Part shown: positions 24,879 through 34,599 of the stretch, piece by piece
Numbering within the stretch: position 1 is the stretch's first letter
Layout of the letters: each line of letters starts with the position of its first letter
Source: Nocardioides iriomotensis
GTDB lineage: Bacteria; Actinomycetota; Actinomycetes; Propionibacteriales; Nocardioidaceae
DNA length: 64,000 bases
Direction: 5' to 3'
Assembly: GCF_004168035.1 (NCBI RefSeq)
Contig: NZ_SDPU01000035.1
Location: 310,001 to 374,000 of the forward strand
Notes under the pieces: model-generated
Told to the model about the DNA's origin: nothing
The model's input: the letters and a program-made list of their open reading frames with translations, nothing else
The model's database searches: none
Program-made: the position numbers and the translations under genes

Positions 24879-26018
24879 TCAGTTCGACGCAACCGCCCTG
24901 TAGACCTCCACGTGCTTGCGTGCGCAACGATCCCAGGTGTAGGTGCGCGCGCGTTCGATGCCACGGGGAGTCAGCGTCCGAGTCTGCATGGCGCTCATGA
25001 TGCTGCTGGCCATCGACGTGATGTCGAAAGGATCGAACATCACCGCGGCGTCCCCGCAGATCTCTGGCAACGAGCCGGCGCAGGATGCCGCAACGGGGCA
25101 GCCGGACGCCATGGCCTCCAGCGGGGGGAGACCAAAGCCTTCGTAGAGGCTGGGGAATGCGAGACAGGCGGCCTCTCGATAAAGGTTAAGGAGCTCCGTT
25201 CGTGACACCAAGCCACGCACCTCGACCCAATCAGGCACAAGACCGAGTGTGTCGAGCGCGCCTCCTGTCAGCACGAGGCGTGTCTCCGGGTGGTGCTCTC
25301 TCACCAGTCGCATGGCTTCGATGAGCCGTGCATGATTCTTGTGGGGCCACCCGCGCGCCGGGTACAGGACGAAGTCCTGCCGTCTGCCGGTATTGGGTTC
25401 GAAAGCACGCGCGTCGACGCCCAGGTGAGCAACGTGGATGCGGTCGAGAGGAATGCCGAGGTGACTGTTTATGCGTTCCTTGCAGAACTCGCTGATGGTG
25501 ACCACGGCGTCAGCGCGCTGTGAGGGGCGGTCGTAGCGGAACTTGCGGTACCAGAGCTCTGCGGAACTGAAGTGATCGGGGAAATCGTGGTGTTGCGTGT
25601 CGAGGAGCGTGACCACCGCGGGCTTGCCTCGGGGCGGGCGTGGGCTAGGGACAGTGAGGGGGTAGTGGACGACGTCACTGTCGCGGATCAGTTGCCGCAT
25701 CGGTGACGAGACCTCGGCAGTCAGCTGACTGCCAAGTCGCCTCGAAGCCGAACTCCCGCCCCGTACGCTGCCCGCCAGCACGCTCCGAAAGGGGAGGTCC
25801 GGCTGCGCGGCTGTGGCCGGGAGTCCGACGGTGATGGCGACGTCCTCCATCGCGGCCAAAGCCTTGGCAAGCTCCACGGCGTAGGTCTCGCTGCCGCCCA
25901 TCCCCCCGGGGACGAGGTTCATCATCGGCAGGGACACGCGAAGGACGCGTGTCGCGTGATTCGGCATTGGCACTTCGCTCATCTCTCCACGCGTATCGAT
26001 CTCGCCTGATGCTTTCAT
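24879..26018 (-). CDS. Family 4 glycosyltransferase (GT-B fold)
   Basis: 379-aa enzyme with an N-terminal acceptor domain (PGGMGGSETYAVELAKALAA) and a C-terminal donor domain carrying LYPARGWPHKNHARLIEAM, PSLYEGFGLPPLEAMASGCP and a conserved Glu pair region typical of GT4 retaining mannosyl/rhamnosyl-type transferases. The start is ATG 26018; later ATGs at codons 13 and 18 are possible. It is on the opposite strand to its neighbours and divergent from the dehydratase gene with 93 bases between. Codon use is visibly less GC-biased than in flanking conserved genes. Confidence 0.86.
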   Translation of the reverse strand: MKASGEIDTRGEMSEVPMPNHATRVLRVSLPMMNLVPGGMGGSETYAVELAKALAAMEDVAITVGLPATAAQPDLPFRSVLAGSVRGGSSASRRLGSQLTAEVSSPMRQLIRDSDVVHYPLTVPSPRPPRGKPAVVTLLDTQHHDFPDHFSSAELWYRKFRYDRPSQRADAVVTISEFCKERINSHLGIPLDRIHVAHLGVDARAFEPNTGRRQDFVLYPARGWPHKNHARLIEAMRLVREHHPETRLVLTGGALDTLGLVPDWVEVRGLVSRTELLNLYREAACLAFPSLYEGFGLPPLEAMASGCPVAASCAGSLPEICGDAAVMFDPFDITSMASSIMSAMQTRTLTPRGIERARTYTWDRCARKHVEVYRAVASN

Positions 26019-26111
26019 GGCAGGTCGATGCTCTCGTCGTCACCCGCCCACCGCGCGCCCGCAAATGGACCACTAGGCTGGCTGAACAGTTGCCGGTCGA
26101 GAAGGGTCGTT

Positions 26112-27083
26112 GTGACGTCAGGTCGCCATCGCGCGCTCATCACAGGTGTTCTTGGTCAGGATGGTTGGTACCTGGCGCGCCGGCTGGCGGATGCTGGCCA
26201 CGAAGTGCATGGAACTGACCGGCACGCGGAGCGCGTGAACACCCGGCATGACGACCTGCCCGGTGTCCAACTGCACCACGCCGACCTCGTGGACGAGCGC
26301 GCCATGGGGCACCTGGTCCAGGAGCTCGAGCCGACCCACATCTTCAACCTGGCGGGCTCCACATCTGTCGCTCGCTCGTGGTCCCACCCTGCTGAGTCTG
26401 CAGAGGTGTTGGGTGTCGGGGCGGTCCGACTGTTGGCGGCAGCGTGGGACCTGCACGCGCACGGGCACCCGGTGCGCTTCCTTCAGGCGTCCAGTGCGGA
26501 GATCTTCGGTGATCCTCCGGTCAGCCCTCAGAACGAGGACACGCCCATCGCGCCGGTGACACCGTATGGAGCCGCAAAGGCGTTCGCCCACTCGATGGTC
26601 GGGGTGTATCGGCGACGCGGCCTCTTCGCTTCGACCGCCATCCTCTACAACCACGAGTCCCCTCGACGCCCAGAGTCGTTTGTTGCTGCCAAGATCGCTC
26701 GTGGCGTGGCTGAGATCGCGGCAGGCCAGCGCGAGAAGTTGACCCTAGGCAACATCGACGCGGCCAGGGACTGGGGGTTCGCACCGGACTACGTCGATGC
26801 GATGTGCCGGATCATCGACGCGCCGGCGGCAGGCGACCACGTCGTGGCGACAGGCGAGGCACGCAGTGTGCGCGACTTCGTCGCTGCAGCGTTTCGGATG
26901 GTCGGGATCGAAGACTGGGAGAGGCGCGTCGAGATCGACAGGAGTCTCTTTCGACCTGCGGACCCTCTCTCATTGGTGGGAGACGCGACGAAGCTTCGAA
27001 GTCTCGGCTGGAGGCCGACCGTTACTTTTGAGGGAGTGGTCGAGGCGCTGATGACCGCTCAGATCCAGCACCTGAGCGTCTGA
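26112..27083 (+). CDS. NAD-dependent sugar epimerase/dehydratase, GDP-mannose 4,6-dehydratase-like
   Basis: 323-aa extended short-chain dehydrogenase. The nucleotide-binding start RALITGVLGQDGWYLARRLA, the active-site SSAEIFGDPP and YGAAKAFAH (Tyr-x3-Lys), and YNHESPRRPESFVAAKI/NIDAARDWGFAPDYV are close to Gmd, which makes the GDP-deoxyhexose precursor from GDP-mannose. The start is GTG 26112 after GAAGGGT; an ATG at 26028 is in frame but lacks a good site. The partner that would complete GDP-fucose or GDP-rhamnose synthesis is not in the window, so the exact product is open. Confidence 0.8.
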   Translation: MTSGRHRALITGVLGQDGWYLARRLADAGHEVHGTDRHAERVNTRHDDLPGVQLHHADLVDERAMGHLVQELEPTHIFNLAGSTSVARSWSHPAESAEVLGVGAVRLLAAAWDLHAHGHPVRFLQASSAEIFGDPPVSPQNEDTPIAPVTPYGAAKAFAHSMVGVYRRRGLFASTAILYNHESPRRPESFVAAKIARGVAEIAAGQREKLTLGNIDAARDWGFAPDYVDAMCRIIDAPAAGDHVVATGEARSVRDFVAAAFRMVGIEDWERRVEIDRSLFRPADPLSLVGDATKLRSLGWRPTVTFEGVVEALMTAQIQHLSV

Positions 27084-27201
27084 CGTGACGAGGTCGGGAC
27101 ACTGACCTAAGCGTTGGTCGCATCAGGAGCAGTTGGCAGTCCAGTTTCTCGTGCCATCGCGTTTCACGGTGGCGCTGCGGGAGGCGTCGCGTGTCGGCGG
27201 T

Positions 27202-28743
27202 TCATGAGCCGCCCCGATCGGCGTGATGCTCAGCCACCGAGTGCCCGGGAGGCGGCGGTTTCCGATCGCCGAGTCGCGTCGTGTCGGCGAGAACGGCTGC
27301 CGTCAGCCAAAGAATCACGCCGAGAACCGTCACCAGGACAATCCAAGAGATCTTCGGCTGGAGCCACTCGTCACTGCCCGCAAGTGGACTGGTGAGTGCT
27401 TCCCGCGTAAGCACCTCTGCGACGCTGGCAACGTGTGCGAGCGCGAGCACGACGAAGGGCGCAAAGATGACGATCCTCGGGAGGCGTCGTCCTTCGAGTG
27501 CTTTGTCGAGCGCCAAGCCTCCGACCAACACGACGCCGAACGTGAGTGGCAGCGTGTACCGACCCTGCCACGCGAAGCCGATCAGCTGGTAGGTGCGGAG
27601 CGTGGCGAGGACTGGGAGGGCGATTCCGGCAACGCCGACCAGCGTAGTCATGACCCGCATGCGCCGCGAGCCCAGGATCATCACGGCCGCAAGCCAGCCA
27701 ATCAGCAACAACAACTCCAAGATGTAGACATACAAGGGCGCGTACTCGTTGCGTGTCGGAAAGGCGGCGATGCTCTGTAGGACCCACAGCATGCTGTGGG
27801 CGACGAACAGGGTTGGCGAGTTGAGCTCAGTGGCGTCGAGCGGGGTGAGAGTGGCCGACTGACCGACCGCGTTCGGCGTTCTCAGCAGCGACCACGCCAA
27901 GGCACCTGCACCAGCAATGACTCCCACAGATAGGAAGAGCATCGTCGGTCCACGAGCTTGACTCCAGATGGTTCGAACGCGCTTTCTTGACAGGCACAGA
28001 CAGCTCAAGCCGGTGATCGCCAGCCACCACAGCGGTCCCAGAAGCCGAGGAACAACGAGGGGCACCGTTGCAGCCGTGGCGAGGAGCAGCATCAGTCTCA
28101 ACTGGCCGACGTCCTCGGTTCGGCCGAGGCCCAAGAGGGCAGCCCACAGGGCAATCGCGGCAGCCATTTCGACGCCGTTGGGGGACGGCAGGCTGAGGGA
28201 GTAGAGGGCCATCGGCGTCAGGGCAATGCACAAGGCAATCAGAGGAGCAGTTGTCCTCGCCCACGTCGAGATGGCGAAGGCGGCAACGGCGACGAGGGCA
28301 AGACAGATCATCGAGGAGACGATTCGCATCAGGTAGAGGGCCTGAGCCCCGTGCAGCAAGAGCGCTGGCCAGCCAACGACAGCGTAATAGGCAGGGTTGT
28401 AGTTGGCGGCTGCACTTGCCACAAGGACTAGCCCGCCTGGGGAGGTCCGGACCGCGTGGCAATTGGCCTCGGTGACATAGTCATAGGTACGGCAGACAGG
28501 CGATGCTGCTCTGACAATGCTGGGGTCGGTAGCGATGAGTTGGCCCCAGGCAATGAGGCCATCCGCAGGGAAGGATTCAGACACCCAGTGGCCATTCACT
28601 ACTGAGGCGGCACGGTAAGCGTGGTCGAACTCGTCGATTCCGCGGAATGGTGGAACCACAAGTACCCAAGCCGCTTGGACCAACAAGGTGCCGACAGACA
28701 CGAGCAGGGCTGTCCGCGCTCGGTTGCTGAGGCTTCGGGTCAC
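27202..28743 (-). CDS. DUF2142-type polytopic membrane protein
   Basis: About 513 aa with roughly 12 membrane segments. The start of the extracellular loop has PPFRGIDEFDHAYRA, a DEFDH motif where DUF2142 proteins and related GT-C glycosyltransferases carry acidic catalytic-looking residues. It probably belongs to the surface-polysaccharide set as a GT-C-like transferase or translocation factor. I chose GTG 28743 (MTRSLSNRARTALLVS), just after the AsnC-like stop; ATG 28812 would overlap that gene. Codon use is relaxed, like the neighbouring accessory genes. Confidence 0.72.
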   Translation of the reverse strand: MTRSLSNRARTALLVSVGTLLVQAAWVLVVPPFRGIDEFDHAYRAASVVNGHWVSESFPADGLIAWGQLIATDPSIVRAASPVCRTYDYVTEANCHAVRTSPGGLVLVASAAANYNPAYYAVVGWPALLLHGAQALYLMRIVSSMICLALVAVAAFAISTWARTTAPLIALCIALTPMALYSLSLPSPNGVEMAAAIALWAALLGLGRTEDVGQLRLMLLLATAATVPLVVPRLLGPLWWLAITGLSCLCLSRKRVRTIWSQARGPTMLFLSVGVIAGAGALAWSLLRTPNAVGQSATLTPLDATELNSPTLFVAHSMLWVLQSIAAFPTRNEYAPLYVYILELLLLIGWLAAVMILGSRRMRVMTTLVGVAGIALPVLATLRTYQLIGFAWQGRYTLPLTFGVVLVGGLALDKALEGRRLPRIVIFAPFVVLALAHVASVAEVLTREALTSPLAGSDEWLQPKISWIVLVTVLGVILWLTAAVLADTTRLGDRKPPPPGHSVAEHHADRGGS

Positions 28744-28750
28744 GCGATGC

Positions 28751-29029
28751 TCAATCCAGACCCAACGAGAACGCCGACTCGAGATCGTGTCGCGAGTACG
28801 TGCGGAACGCAATATGCGTCTCGGTCGCAGTCACGCCGGGCACCTTGTTCAGCCGGTCCGCGACCACGGTGGCCACGTCGTCGTGGTCGCGGACACGGAC
28901 GAGCGCGATCAGGTCGATCTGGCCGGTCACGGAGTAGACCTCGCTGACGCCGTCGAGAGACGCGATCTGCTCGGCCACCTCGGGGATGCGGGCGACGTCG
29001 GCTTTGACGAACACGATGGCTGTGATCAC
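28751..29029 (-). CDS. Stand-alone Lrp/AsnC ligand-binding (RAM) domain protein
   Basis: 92-aa protein starting at GTG 29029 (MITAIVFVKADVARIPEVAE). It matches the ligand-binding and oligomerisation domain of Lrp/AsnC regulators, including VSEVYSVTGQIDLIALVRVRD, but has no helix-turn-helix. Stand-alone RAM proteins may form mixed oligomers with full regulators or bind small effectors. It marks the return to the conserved gene order after the polysaccharide block. The target regulator is not in the window. Confidence 0.85.
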   Translation of the reverse strand: MITAIVFVKADVARIPEVAEQIASLDGVSEVYSVTGQIDLIALVRVRDHDDVATVVADRLNKVPGVTATETHIAFRTYSRHDLESAFSLGLD

Positions 29030-29066
29030 CGGACCACCGTAAGGCAACCGGCACGGCCTACACGGC

Positions 29067-30860
29067 CTAACGCGCGGGCTGGTGCTCGGGCCGCAGGCCG
29101 CGGTGGTCCTCGAACGGCACGAGGCGCTCCCGCGACTGCTGTACGGCGTCGTGCACGCGGAGGTGCTTGGTCGCGCCCCCGAGCGGACACGTCCACTCGC
29201 CGTCGACGTGGACGAGCCGCACGCCGTCGGACTCCAGCCAGCGGAGCAGCTTCTCGCTCTCCTCGGCGCTGGCGGCGGGGGTCGGGCCGGGGCCGGCGGT
29301 GACCGTCTCGGCAGAGGCGCGGAGCTCGTCGACGTACTGGCCGGCGTGCGCGCCGGGCGGGATGACGCCCGCGGCCGCGAGCCGTCCGTGACGAACGACG
29401 TGGACCGCCCATCCGCTCGCCTCGCGTCGGGCGGCGACCATCTCGGCGCACCTCGTGAGGGCGCGGAGCCGCTGGGTGCGGGCCGCGGCCCGCAGGAACG
29501 AAGTCAGCCGATCCCGCCAGGAGCCGGCGTCCTCGTAGCGCTCGAGGTCGGCGAGCGCCTGCATGCGCGCGGACAGCGACGTCACGACGGCGTCGGGGCG
29601 GCTCAACAGGGACGTGCGCAGGTCGGAGACGACCTGCGCATAGTCGTCGGCCGTGACCGAGCCGTTGCACGGGGAGAGGCACTTGCCCATCTCCGCGAGC
29701 GCACAGGCGCTGAGCGCGGGGCGCTTGGGCATGCGGCCGCTGCACTGTCGGATCGGGAAGGCCTCGTGCAGTGCCGCCAGGGAGCGATCGGCGTTGCGCT
29801 TGGAGCCGAACGGTCCTATGTAGTCGGCGCCGTCGTCGAGGACCTGGCGCACGAGCGACAGCCGGGGCCAGGGCTCGACCGTCAGCTTGATCCAGTGCAC
29901 CCGCTCGGGGAACCGTGACCGCCGGTTGTAGCGCGGCTTGTGCTCGGCGATCAGGCGCAGCTCCCGCACCTCGGCCTCCAGCGCGGTGGCGCACTCGATG
30001 CCTTCGACGCGAGAGGCCAGCCCGACCATCTCGCCCATGCGGGAGCGCGTCTCGGAGGCGGTGAAGTAGGTGCGCACCCTGGTCCGGAGGTCCTTCGAGG
30101 TCCCGACGTACAGGACCCGGTCGCGGTCGTCGCGGAACAGATAGACGCCCGGAGCGTGGGGGAGTGCCTCGGCGAGATGACGTTTGCGCCGCTGCGCGGA
30201 CGAGACCCGTGAGGAGAACGTCTGCAGCTCCTCGAGGGTGTGCACCCCGAGGTTGCCCAGCCGCGCCATCAGGCCGTGGAGGACGTCGACGGTGGCGCGG
30301 GCGTCGGACAGCGCCCGGTGGTTGGGGGTGGTGCCCGACCGGAACAACACGGCCAGTGAGCTGAGCTTGCAGTTGGGGGCGTCGTCACGGGTGATGACGC
30401 GCCGCGCGAGCTTGGCGGTGTCGAGAACCTCGAAACCGGGCCACGCCCGGCCCTGCTGCTCGGCGAAGTAACGCAGGAACCCGACGTCGAACGGCGCATT
30501 GTGGGCCACGAGCACGCAGCCACGCGCGAACTCGAGGAACTGAGGGAGCGCCTGCTCGACCGGCGGGGCGACAGCGACCATCGAGTCGGTGATGCCGGTG
30601 AGCACCGCGATGAACGGTGGGATCGCCATGTGCGGGTTGACCAGGGTCTGGAACTCGCCGAGCACCTCGCCGCCGCGGACCTTGACGGCGCCGATCTCCG
30701 TGATCATCGAGCCGTCGGCGGCCGAGCCGCCGGTGGTCTCGAGGTCCACGACGCAGAACGTCACGTCGCGCAGCGATCGGCCGAGCTCGTCGAAGCTGCG
30801 CTGCTCCTCCCATCGCGACCGACCCGATGCGTCGGGGGTCGTGGTGGGGGAGAGGCTCAT
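29067..30860 (-). CDS. DEDDh 3'-5' exonuclease fused to a UvrC-like GIY-YIG domain
   Basis: 597-aa protein starting at ATG 30860 (MSLSPTTTPDASGRSRWEEQ) after a gap in conserved sequence. The N-terminal exonuclease domain (about 25-195) has DLETTGG, HNAPFDVGFL and HRALSDARATVD, the DEDDh set. From about residue 225 a GIY-YIG nuclease domain follows (GVYLFRDDRDRVLYVGTSKD), then a UvrC-like middle region with SACALAEMGKCLSPCNG. The UvrC C-terminal RNase H and HhH domains are absent. This corresponds to Rv2191 and its relatives; a DNA repair role is likely but the pathway is not settled. Confidence 0.88.
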   Translation of the reverse strand: MSLSPTTTPDASGRSRWEEQRSFDELGRSLRDVTFCVVDLETTGGSAADGSMITEIGAVKVRGGEVLGEFQTLVNPHMAIPPFIAVLTGITDSMVAVAPPVEQALPQFLEFARGCVLVAHNAPFDVGFLRYFAEQQGRAWPGFEVLDTAKLARRVITRDDAPNCKLSSLAVLFRSGTTPNHRALSDARATVDVLHGLMARLGNLGVHTLEELQTFSSRVSSAQRRKRHLAEALPHAPGVYLFRDDRDRVLYVGTSKDLRTRVRTYFTASETRSRMGEMVGLASRVEGIECATALEAEVRELRLIAEHKPRYNRRSRFPERVHWIKLTVEPWPRLSLVRQVLDDGADYIGPFGSKRNADRSLAALHEAFPIRQCSGRMPKRPALSACALAEMGKCLSPCNGSVTADDYAQVVSDLRTSLLSRPDAVVTSLSARMQALADLERYEDAGSWRDRLTSFLRAAARTQRLRALTRCAEMVAARREASGWAVHVVRHGRLAAAGVIPPGAHAGQYVDELRASAETVTAGPGPTPAASAEESEKLLRWLESDGVRLVHVDGEWTCPLGGATKHLRVHDAVQQSRERLVPFEDHRGLRPEHQPAR

Positions 30861-30957
30861 GTGAAGGACGCTAGATGTGGCCACCGACCAAATCGGGTCG
30901 CCACGCGGCATACCCTTTGAGCACGACGTACGACGAGACGATGCACGAGGAGCTTTC

Positions 30958-31203
30958 ATGGTTGCCCTGCCCGATGCCCGCACCCGTTGGCGCTGCAGCG
31001 GGTGCGGCAACCTCACGCGGTTCGACGTCGTGCGGACATCGCGCACCACGGAGTTCTGGCACTTCGACCTCGCCGGCGACCACACCGTCGAGGAGTCCAG
31101 CACCGACCACGAAGTCGTCGCCAGCGTGACCTGTCGGTGGTGCGGCCGGTCCGACGCGATCGAACTGACCGAGCGCACGGAAGCAGACGTCAGCACGCCG
31201 TGA
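30958..31203 (+). CDS. Small zinc-ribbon protein
   Basis: 81-aa protein starting at ATG 30958, preceded by GAGGAG. It has two Cys pairs, CSGCG (about residues 13-17) and CRWCG (about residues 60-64), expected to bind one zinc ion. The stop overlaps the start of the NYN gene by 4 bases (GTGA), so the two proteins are probably made together. Many zinc ribbons of this size bind nucleic acid or partner proteins; the function of this one is unknown. It is divergent from the exonuclease fusion with about 97 bases between. Confidence 0.7.
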   Translation: MVALPDARTRWRCSGCGNLTRFDVVRTSRTTEFWHFDLAGDHTVEESSTDHEVVASVTCRWCGRSDAIELTERTEADVSTP

Positions 31204-32534
31204 CGGCCGCCGTGGAGGACTCCGGCGACCGGCTCGCGGGCCCGTTGCCCGAGCCGGTGCGGCAGCGTGTCGTCGCCCTGGCGGCCGAGGCCCTCGGCCG
31301 CATGCCGCAGGAGAACCTCCCGGCGACGCTCAAGCGCGTCGCCACGTTTGCGCCGGGTCGCCGCGCCAAGCTCGCCGGCAGCCAGATCGCCGGGGTCATC
31401 GAGAGCGACGCCACGTTCCGTGAGCACCTCGCCCGTCAGGTGCGCACCGCGGTCGCCGCCGTCGCCGACGCGCTCGAGGCCGGCGCACCCCCGGCCGCTG
31501 CCGATCCCGTGGAAGTGGCCGCCATCGCCTACCTGTTGCGTCCCGACGGCTGGCTCGACCTCGTCGCTGCCTCGGCCGACGCGGCCGCGGCCGAGCGCGA
31601 GGTGGAGGTGTCGCGCCAGAGCGCCGGGCAGGTCGACCGGCTGAGGCGACAGCTCGAGGCCGCTGCGGACGAGCTGCGGGACGTCCGCGCCCGCAACCGG
31701 GAGGAGGTCGCCCGGCTCAAGGCCGAGAACGCCGAGCTGCGCCACAAGCTCGGAGACGTGCGGACGCGGCTACGCAGTGCCGAGGTGGCGTCGACCGCCG
31801 CCGAGGAGGCGGCGACGGAAGCCGGGCGCAACGTCCAGGCCGCCGTGACGGCGGCCGAGGCCGAGACGCGGCGGTTGCGAGTCCGGATCGAGGAGCTCGA
31901 GTCAGACCTCGCGGCGGTACGGCGCACCGAGCGCACCGGGCGCGGCGCGGAGACCCTGCGCGCTCGCCTGCTGCTGGACACGCTGCTCGACACCGCGCAG
32001 GGCTTGCGGCGGGAGCTGGCACTGCCCGCGGTCGAAGGGGCGCCCGCCGACCAGGTCGAGGCGCACGTCGCGGAGCAGGGCAGCCGCACCAGCACCGGGC
32101 ACGGTTCGATGGCTGTCGACGACCCCGCGCTGCTCGAGCAGCTGCTGGCCCTCCCGCGGGTGCACATGGTCGTCGACGGCTACAACGTCACGAAGACGGC
32201 GTGGCCCGAGCTGTCGCTGGAGAAGCAGCGCGATCGGCTGCTGGGTGCACTCGCTCCGCTGGTCGCGCGCAGCGGTGCCGAGGTGACGGTCGTCTTCGAC
32301 GCCGCAGACAAGAAGGAACGCCCCCTGGTCAACCGGCCTCGGGGCGTGCGGGTCCTGTTCAGCCCGGTGGGCGTCATTGCCGACGACGTGATCCGCGAGC
32401 TCGTCGCCGCGGAGCCGCAGGGCCGGCCCGTCGTGGTGGTGACGACGGACCAGGCGGTGGTCCGTGACGTGGTCAAGGCGGGAGCGCGTCCGGTCGCGTC
32501 GGCTGCCCTGTCGCGACTACTCGCTCGCAGCTGA
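31200..32534 (+). CDS. Coiled-coil protein with C-terminal NYN (YacP-like) RNase domain
   Basis: 444-aa protein starting at GTG 31200. Residues 1-120 form a helical domain, about 135-260 a long coiled coil rich in Ala, Glu and Arg, and about 310-444 a NYN/PIN-like nuclease with VVDGYNVTK, VVFDAADKKE and VVTTDQAVVRDVV carrying the acidic metal-binding residues. YacP-type NYN proteins cut RNA; a role in RNA turnover is likely here. The last 18 bases overlap the convergent LtaS-like gene. It is coupled to the zinc-ribbon protein upstream. Confidence 0.83.
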   Translation: MTAAVEDSGDRLAGPLPEPVRQRVVALAAEALGRMPQENLPATLKRVATFAPGRRAKLAGSQIAGVIESDATFREHLARQVRTAVAAVADALEAGAPPAAADPVEVAAIAYLLRPDGWLDLVAASADAAAAEREVEVSRQSAGQVDRLRRQLEAAADELRDVRARNREEVARLKAENAELRHKLGDVRTRLRSAEVASTAAEEAATEAGRNVQAAVTAAEAETRRLRVRIEELESDLAAVRRTERTGRGAETLRARLLLDTLLDTAQGLRRELALPAVEGAPADQVEAHVAEQGSRTSTGHGSMAVDDPALLEQLLALPRVHMVVDGYNVTKTAWPELSLEKQRDRLLGALAPLVARSGAEVTVVFDAADKKERPLVNRPRGVRVLFSPVGVIADDVIRELVAAEPQGRPVVVVTTDQAVVRDVVKAGARPVASAALSRLLARS

Positions 32535-34433
32535 CGCCGGCTGATCCTCCGTCGACCGCGGGTAGAGCATCGCGTCCTGGCTCCACCGCTGACCGACCGA
32601 CAGGTCGTACTGCACGAGCCGGTAGTCGTGCAGCAGCTGCTGGGCCTCCGGCGCGAGCTCGTCGGGGTCGAGGCGGCTGCCCTCGCCGTCGTACAGCTGC
32701 CCGGCGCGCATGGCGGGGATCTGGGCGTGCAGCTGCAGGAGCAGCTGGTAGTACGGCGGCAGCGGCGCACCGAGCTGGTCCATCAGCAGCGGCAGCAGGA
32801 ACACCGGGCTGGTCACCGGTTGGGGATTGTTGAACGTGAGGAAGTTCGACCACATCAGGAACGGCGTCTCGCGCATCCCGACCGGCCCGTTCTCCTCGGC
32901 GACGTGGTCCGGCCACACGGGGGGCAGGTGGTCACCGAAGAAGAGAACCGCCGTCTTCTCGTCGCTCTCGGACAGGGTTGTCAGGAACTTCCTCAGGGCG
33001 CGGTCGCTGAAGCTCAGGCCGCGCAGGTAGGCCTCCGCGTCGTCCTCGGTGGACCCGTCGGCGCCGCGCACCGTCATCGGCGCGTCGTAGCTGTCAGCCA
33101 TCGGGAAGTGGTTCTGCATGGTGACCAGGTGCGTGAGCAGCGGCTTGTCGTGCGTGTCGATCTGGTGCTGCACCTCGGTGAACGCCGAGTTGTCGGAGAT
33201 GAACGGGCTGCCCTGGATGCGCTTGCGCACCGTCATCTCGCGCCGGTCGACGAAGTCCTGGAAGCCGAGGATCGGGTACACAGACTCGCGCCGGTACATG
33301 TAGGTGTCGTAGGGGTGCACCGCGACCCGGTCGTACCCCCACGCGCGGGTCAGCCCCACGAACGACGGGAACTGGTCGTAGCGCGGCACCAGCATCTGGT
33401 ACGGCGTCATCAGCCGCGGGTCGAACTGGGACGTCGACATGCCGGTGAGCGTCTCGAACTCCATGTTGGCGGTGCCGCTGCCGTAGCGCTGCGCCAGCAT
33501 TTGGCCCGACGTCGTCTGCTCCATCAGGCTGCGCGTGTAGGGGATCGGGTCCTCGTCCAGCTCGATCCCGTCCAGCATCGTCGGGTCGCTGAAGCTCTCG
33601 CTCAGCACCACGACGATGTTGACGCCGTCGAGGGCGGTAGGGGAGCGGGTGGCGTTCGTCGTCTGCGCGGCGGCCACGTAGCGAGCCGCGATCTGCTCCA
33701 TCGTGGCGCGGCTGTAGTCGTCCGGCTTCTTCATGACCGGCACGTCGAGGTTGTAGAGCATGCCGCCGACGAACCCGTTGTAGGTGTAGTTCTTCTCCTG
33801 CGACCACGACGCCCACTCCGCGTCGCCGAGCCGGTAGGCGGCTCGGACGGCGTTGCCGGGCTGGTTGAAGCCGGCGGCGTACACGAGGGTGCCGACGGCC
33901 AGCGTTGCCACGACGAGGCGGACGACCAAGGCCCGGACGAGGGTGCGGCGACCTTCGCGCGGCGGCCGCGGGTGCCGCTTGCGCCACCGCCACCCGACCA
34001 CCAGGGCGAGGGCGGCGAGCAGCACGGTGACGGCGGCGACGGCGGCGACCGTGCCGCCACCCACCATCTCCTCGAGGAACCCGGCGTGCGGGGCGATGGC
34101 GAAGTCGTCGGGGTAGAGGGGCTCCCGCCGCAGGACCATCTTCACGTGGTTGGCGTAGCCGATCAGCACGGTCACCACGACCAGCGCTGCCGCGGCGACC
34201 CGGAGACGGCCGGTGAGGGCCCAGACCGCCACCATCGCGACCCACAGGAGCAGGCTGCCCAACAGGAACAGCGCGGGCTTGAGCGCGAACGTGAACCCGC
34301 CGCTCGACTGCAGCAGCTCGATCGCCAGGTTGCAGAGCGCCGCCCAGGCGAAGGCCAGCAGCGCCTCGACACCCGTCCGCCGCGTGGTACGGCGGATGCG
34401 GGCACGGTCGAAGCGTCGAGGCACGACGTGCAC
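32517..34433 (-). CDS. LTA synthase-type phosphoglycerol transferase family protein
   Basis: 638-aa membrane enzyme. Five membrane segments occupy about residues 23-190 and the rest is an extracellular sulfatase-like domain. VVVLSESFSDPT (Glu279), GSGTANMEFETLTG (Thr321 at the position of the LtaS nucleophile), and FFGDHLPP are the metal and active-site motifs. The GTG start at 34433 has an AGGAGGTGA ribosome binding site, a near-perfect match to the 16S end. In Firmicutes these enzymes polymerise or add glycerol phosphate; the acceptor here is unknown. Confidence 0.85.
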   Translation of the reverse strand: MHVVPRRFDRARIRRTTRRTGVEALLAFAWAALCNLAIELLQSSGGFTFALKPALFLLGSLLLWVAMVAVWALTGRLRVAAAALVVVTVLIGYANHVKMVLRREPLYPDDFAIAPHAGFLEEMVGGGTVAAVAAVTVLLAALALVVGWRWRKRHPRPPREGRRTLVRALVVRLVVATLAVGTLVYAAGFNQPGNAVRAAYRLGDAEWASWSQEKNYTYNGFVGGMLYNLDVPVMKKPDDYSRATMEQIAARYVAAAQTTNATRSPTALDGVNIVVVLSESFSDPTMLDGIELDEDPIPYTRSLMEQTTSGQMLAQRYGSGTANMEFETLTGMSTSQFDPRLMTPYQMLVPRYDQFPSFVGLTRAWGYDRVAVHPYDTYMYRRESVYPILGFQDFVDRREMTVRKRIQGSPFISDNSAFTEVQHQIDTHDKPLLTHLVTMQNHFPMADSYDAPMTVRGADGSTEDDAEAYLRGLSFSDRALRKFLTTLSESDEKTAVLFFGDHLPPVWPDHVAEENGPVGMRETPFLMWSNFLTFNNPQPVTSPVFLLPLLMDQLGAPLPPYYQLLLQLHAQIPAMRAGQLYDGEGSRLDPDELAPEAQQLLHDYRLVQYDLSVGQRWSQDAMLYPRSTEDQPASAASE

Positions 34434-34599
34434 GCTTCACCTCCTGGCCATCGCAGCGACACCGGAACACCGACGGGATGTCAACGGTAGACGTACCCAC
34501 CCCGGCGTGGCGCGCGACCGGTTCTGTCGGTGGTCGATGTCACGGTCTCCGCAACGAACGACGGCCGACGAGAGCCGACAGACTTCCCCTGGAGGCGCG

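Noticed and set aside
22635-28743. Mobile element carrying the polysaccharide genes
   Set aside because: No transposase, integrase, tRNA or flanking repeats visible at either border.
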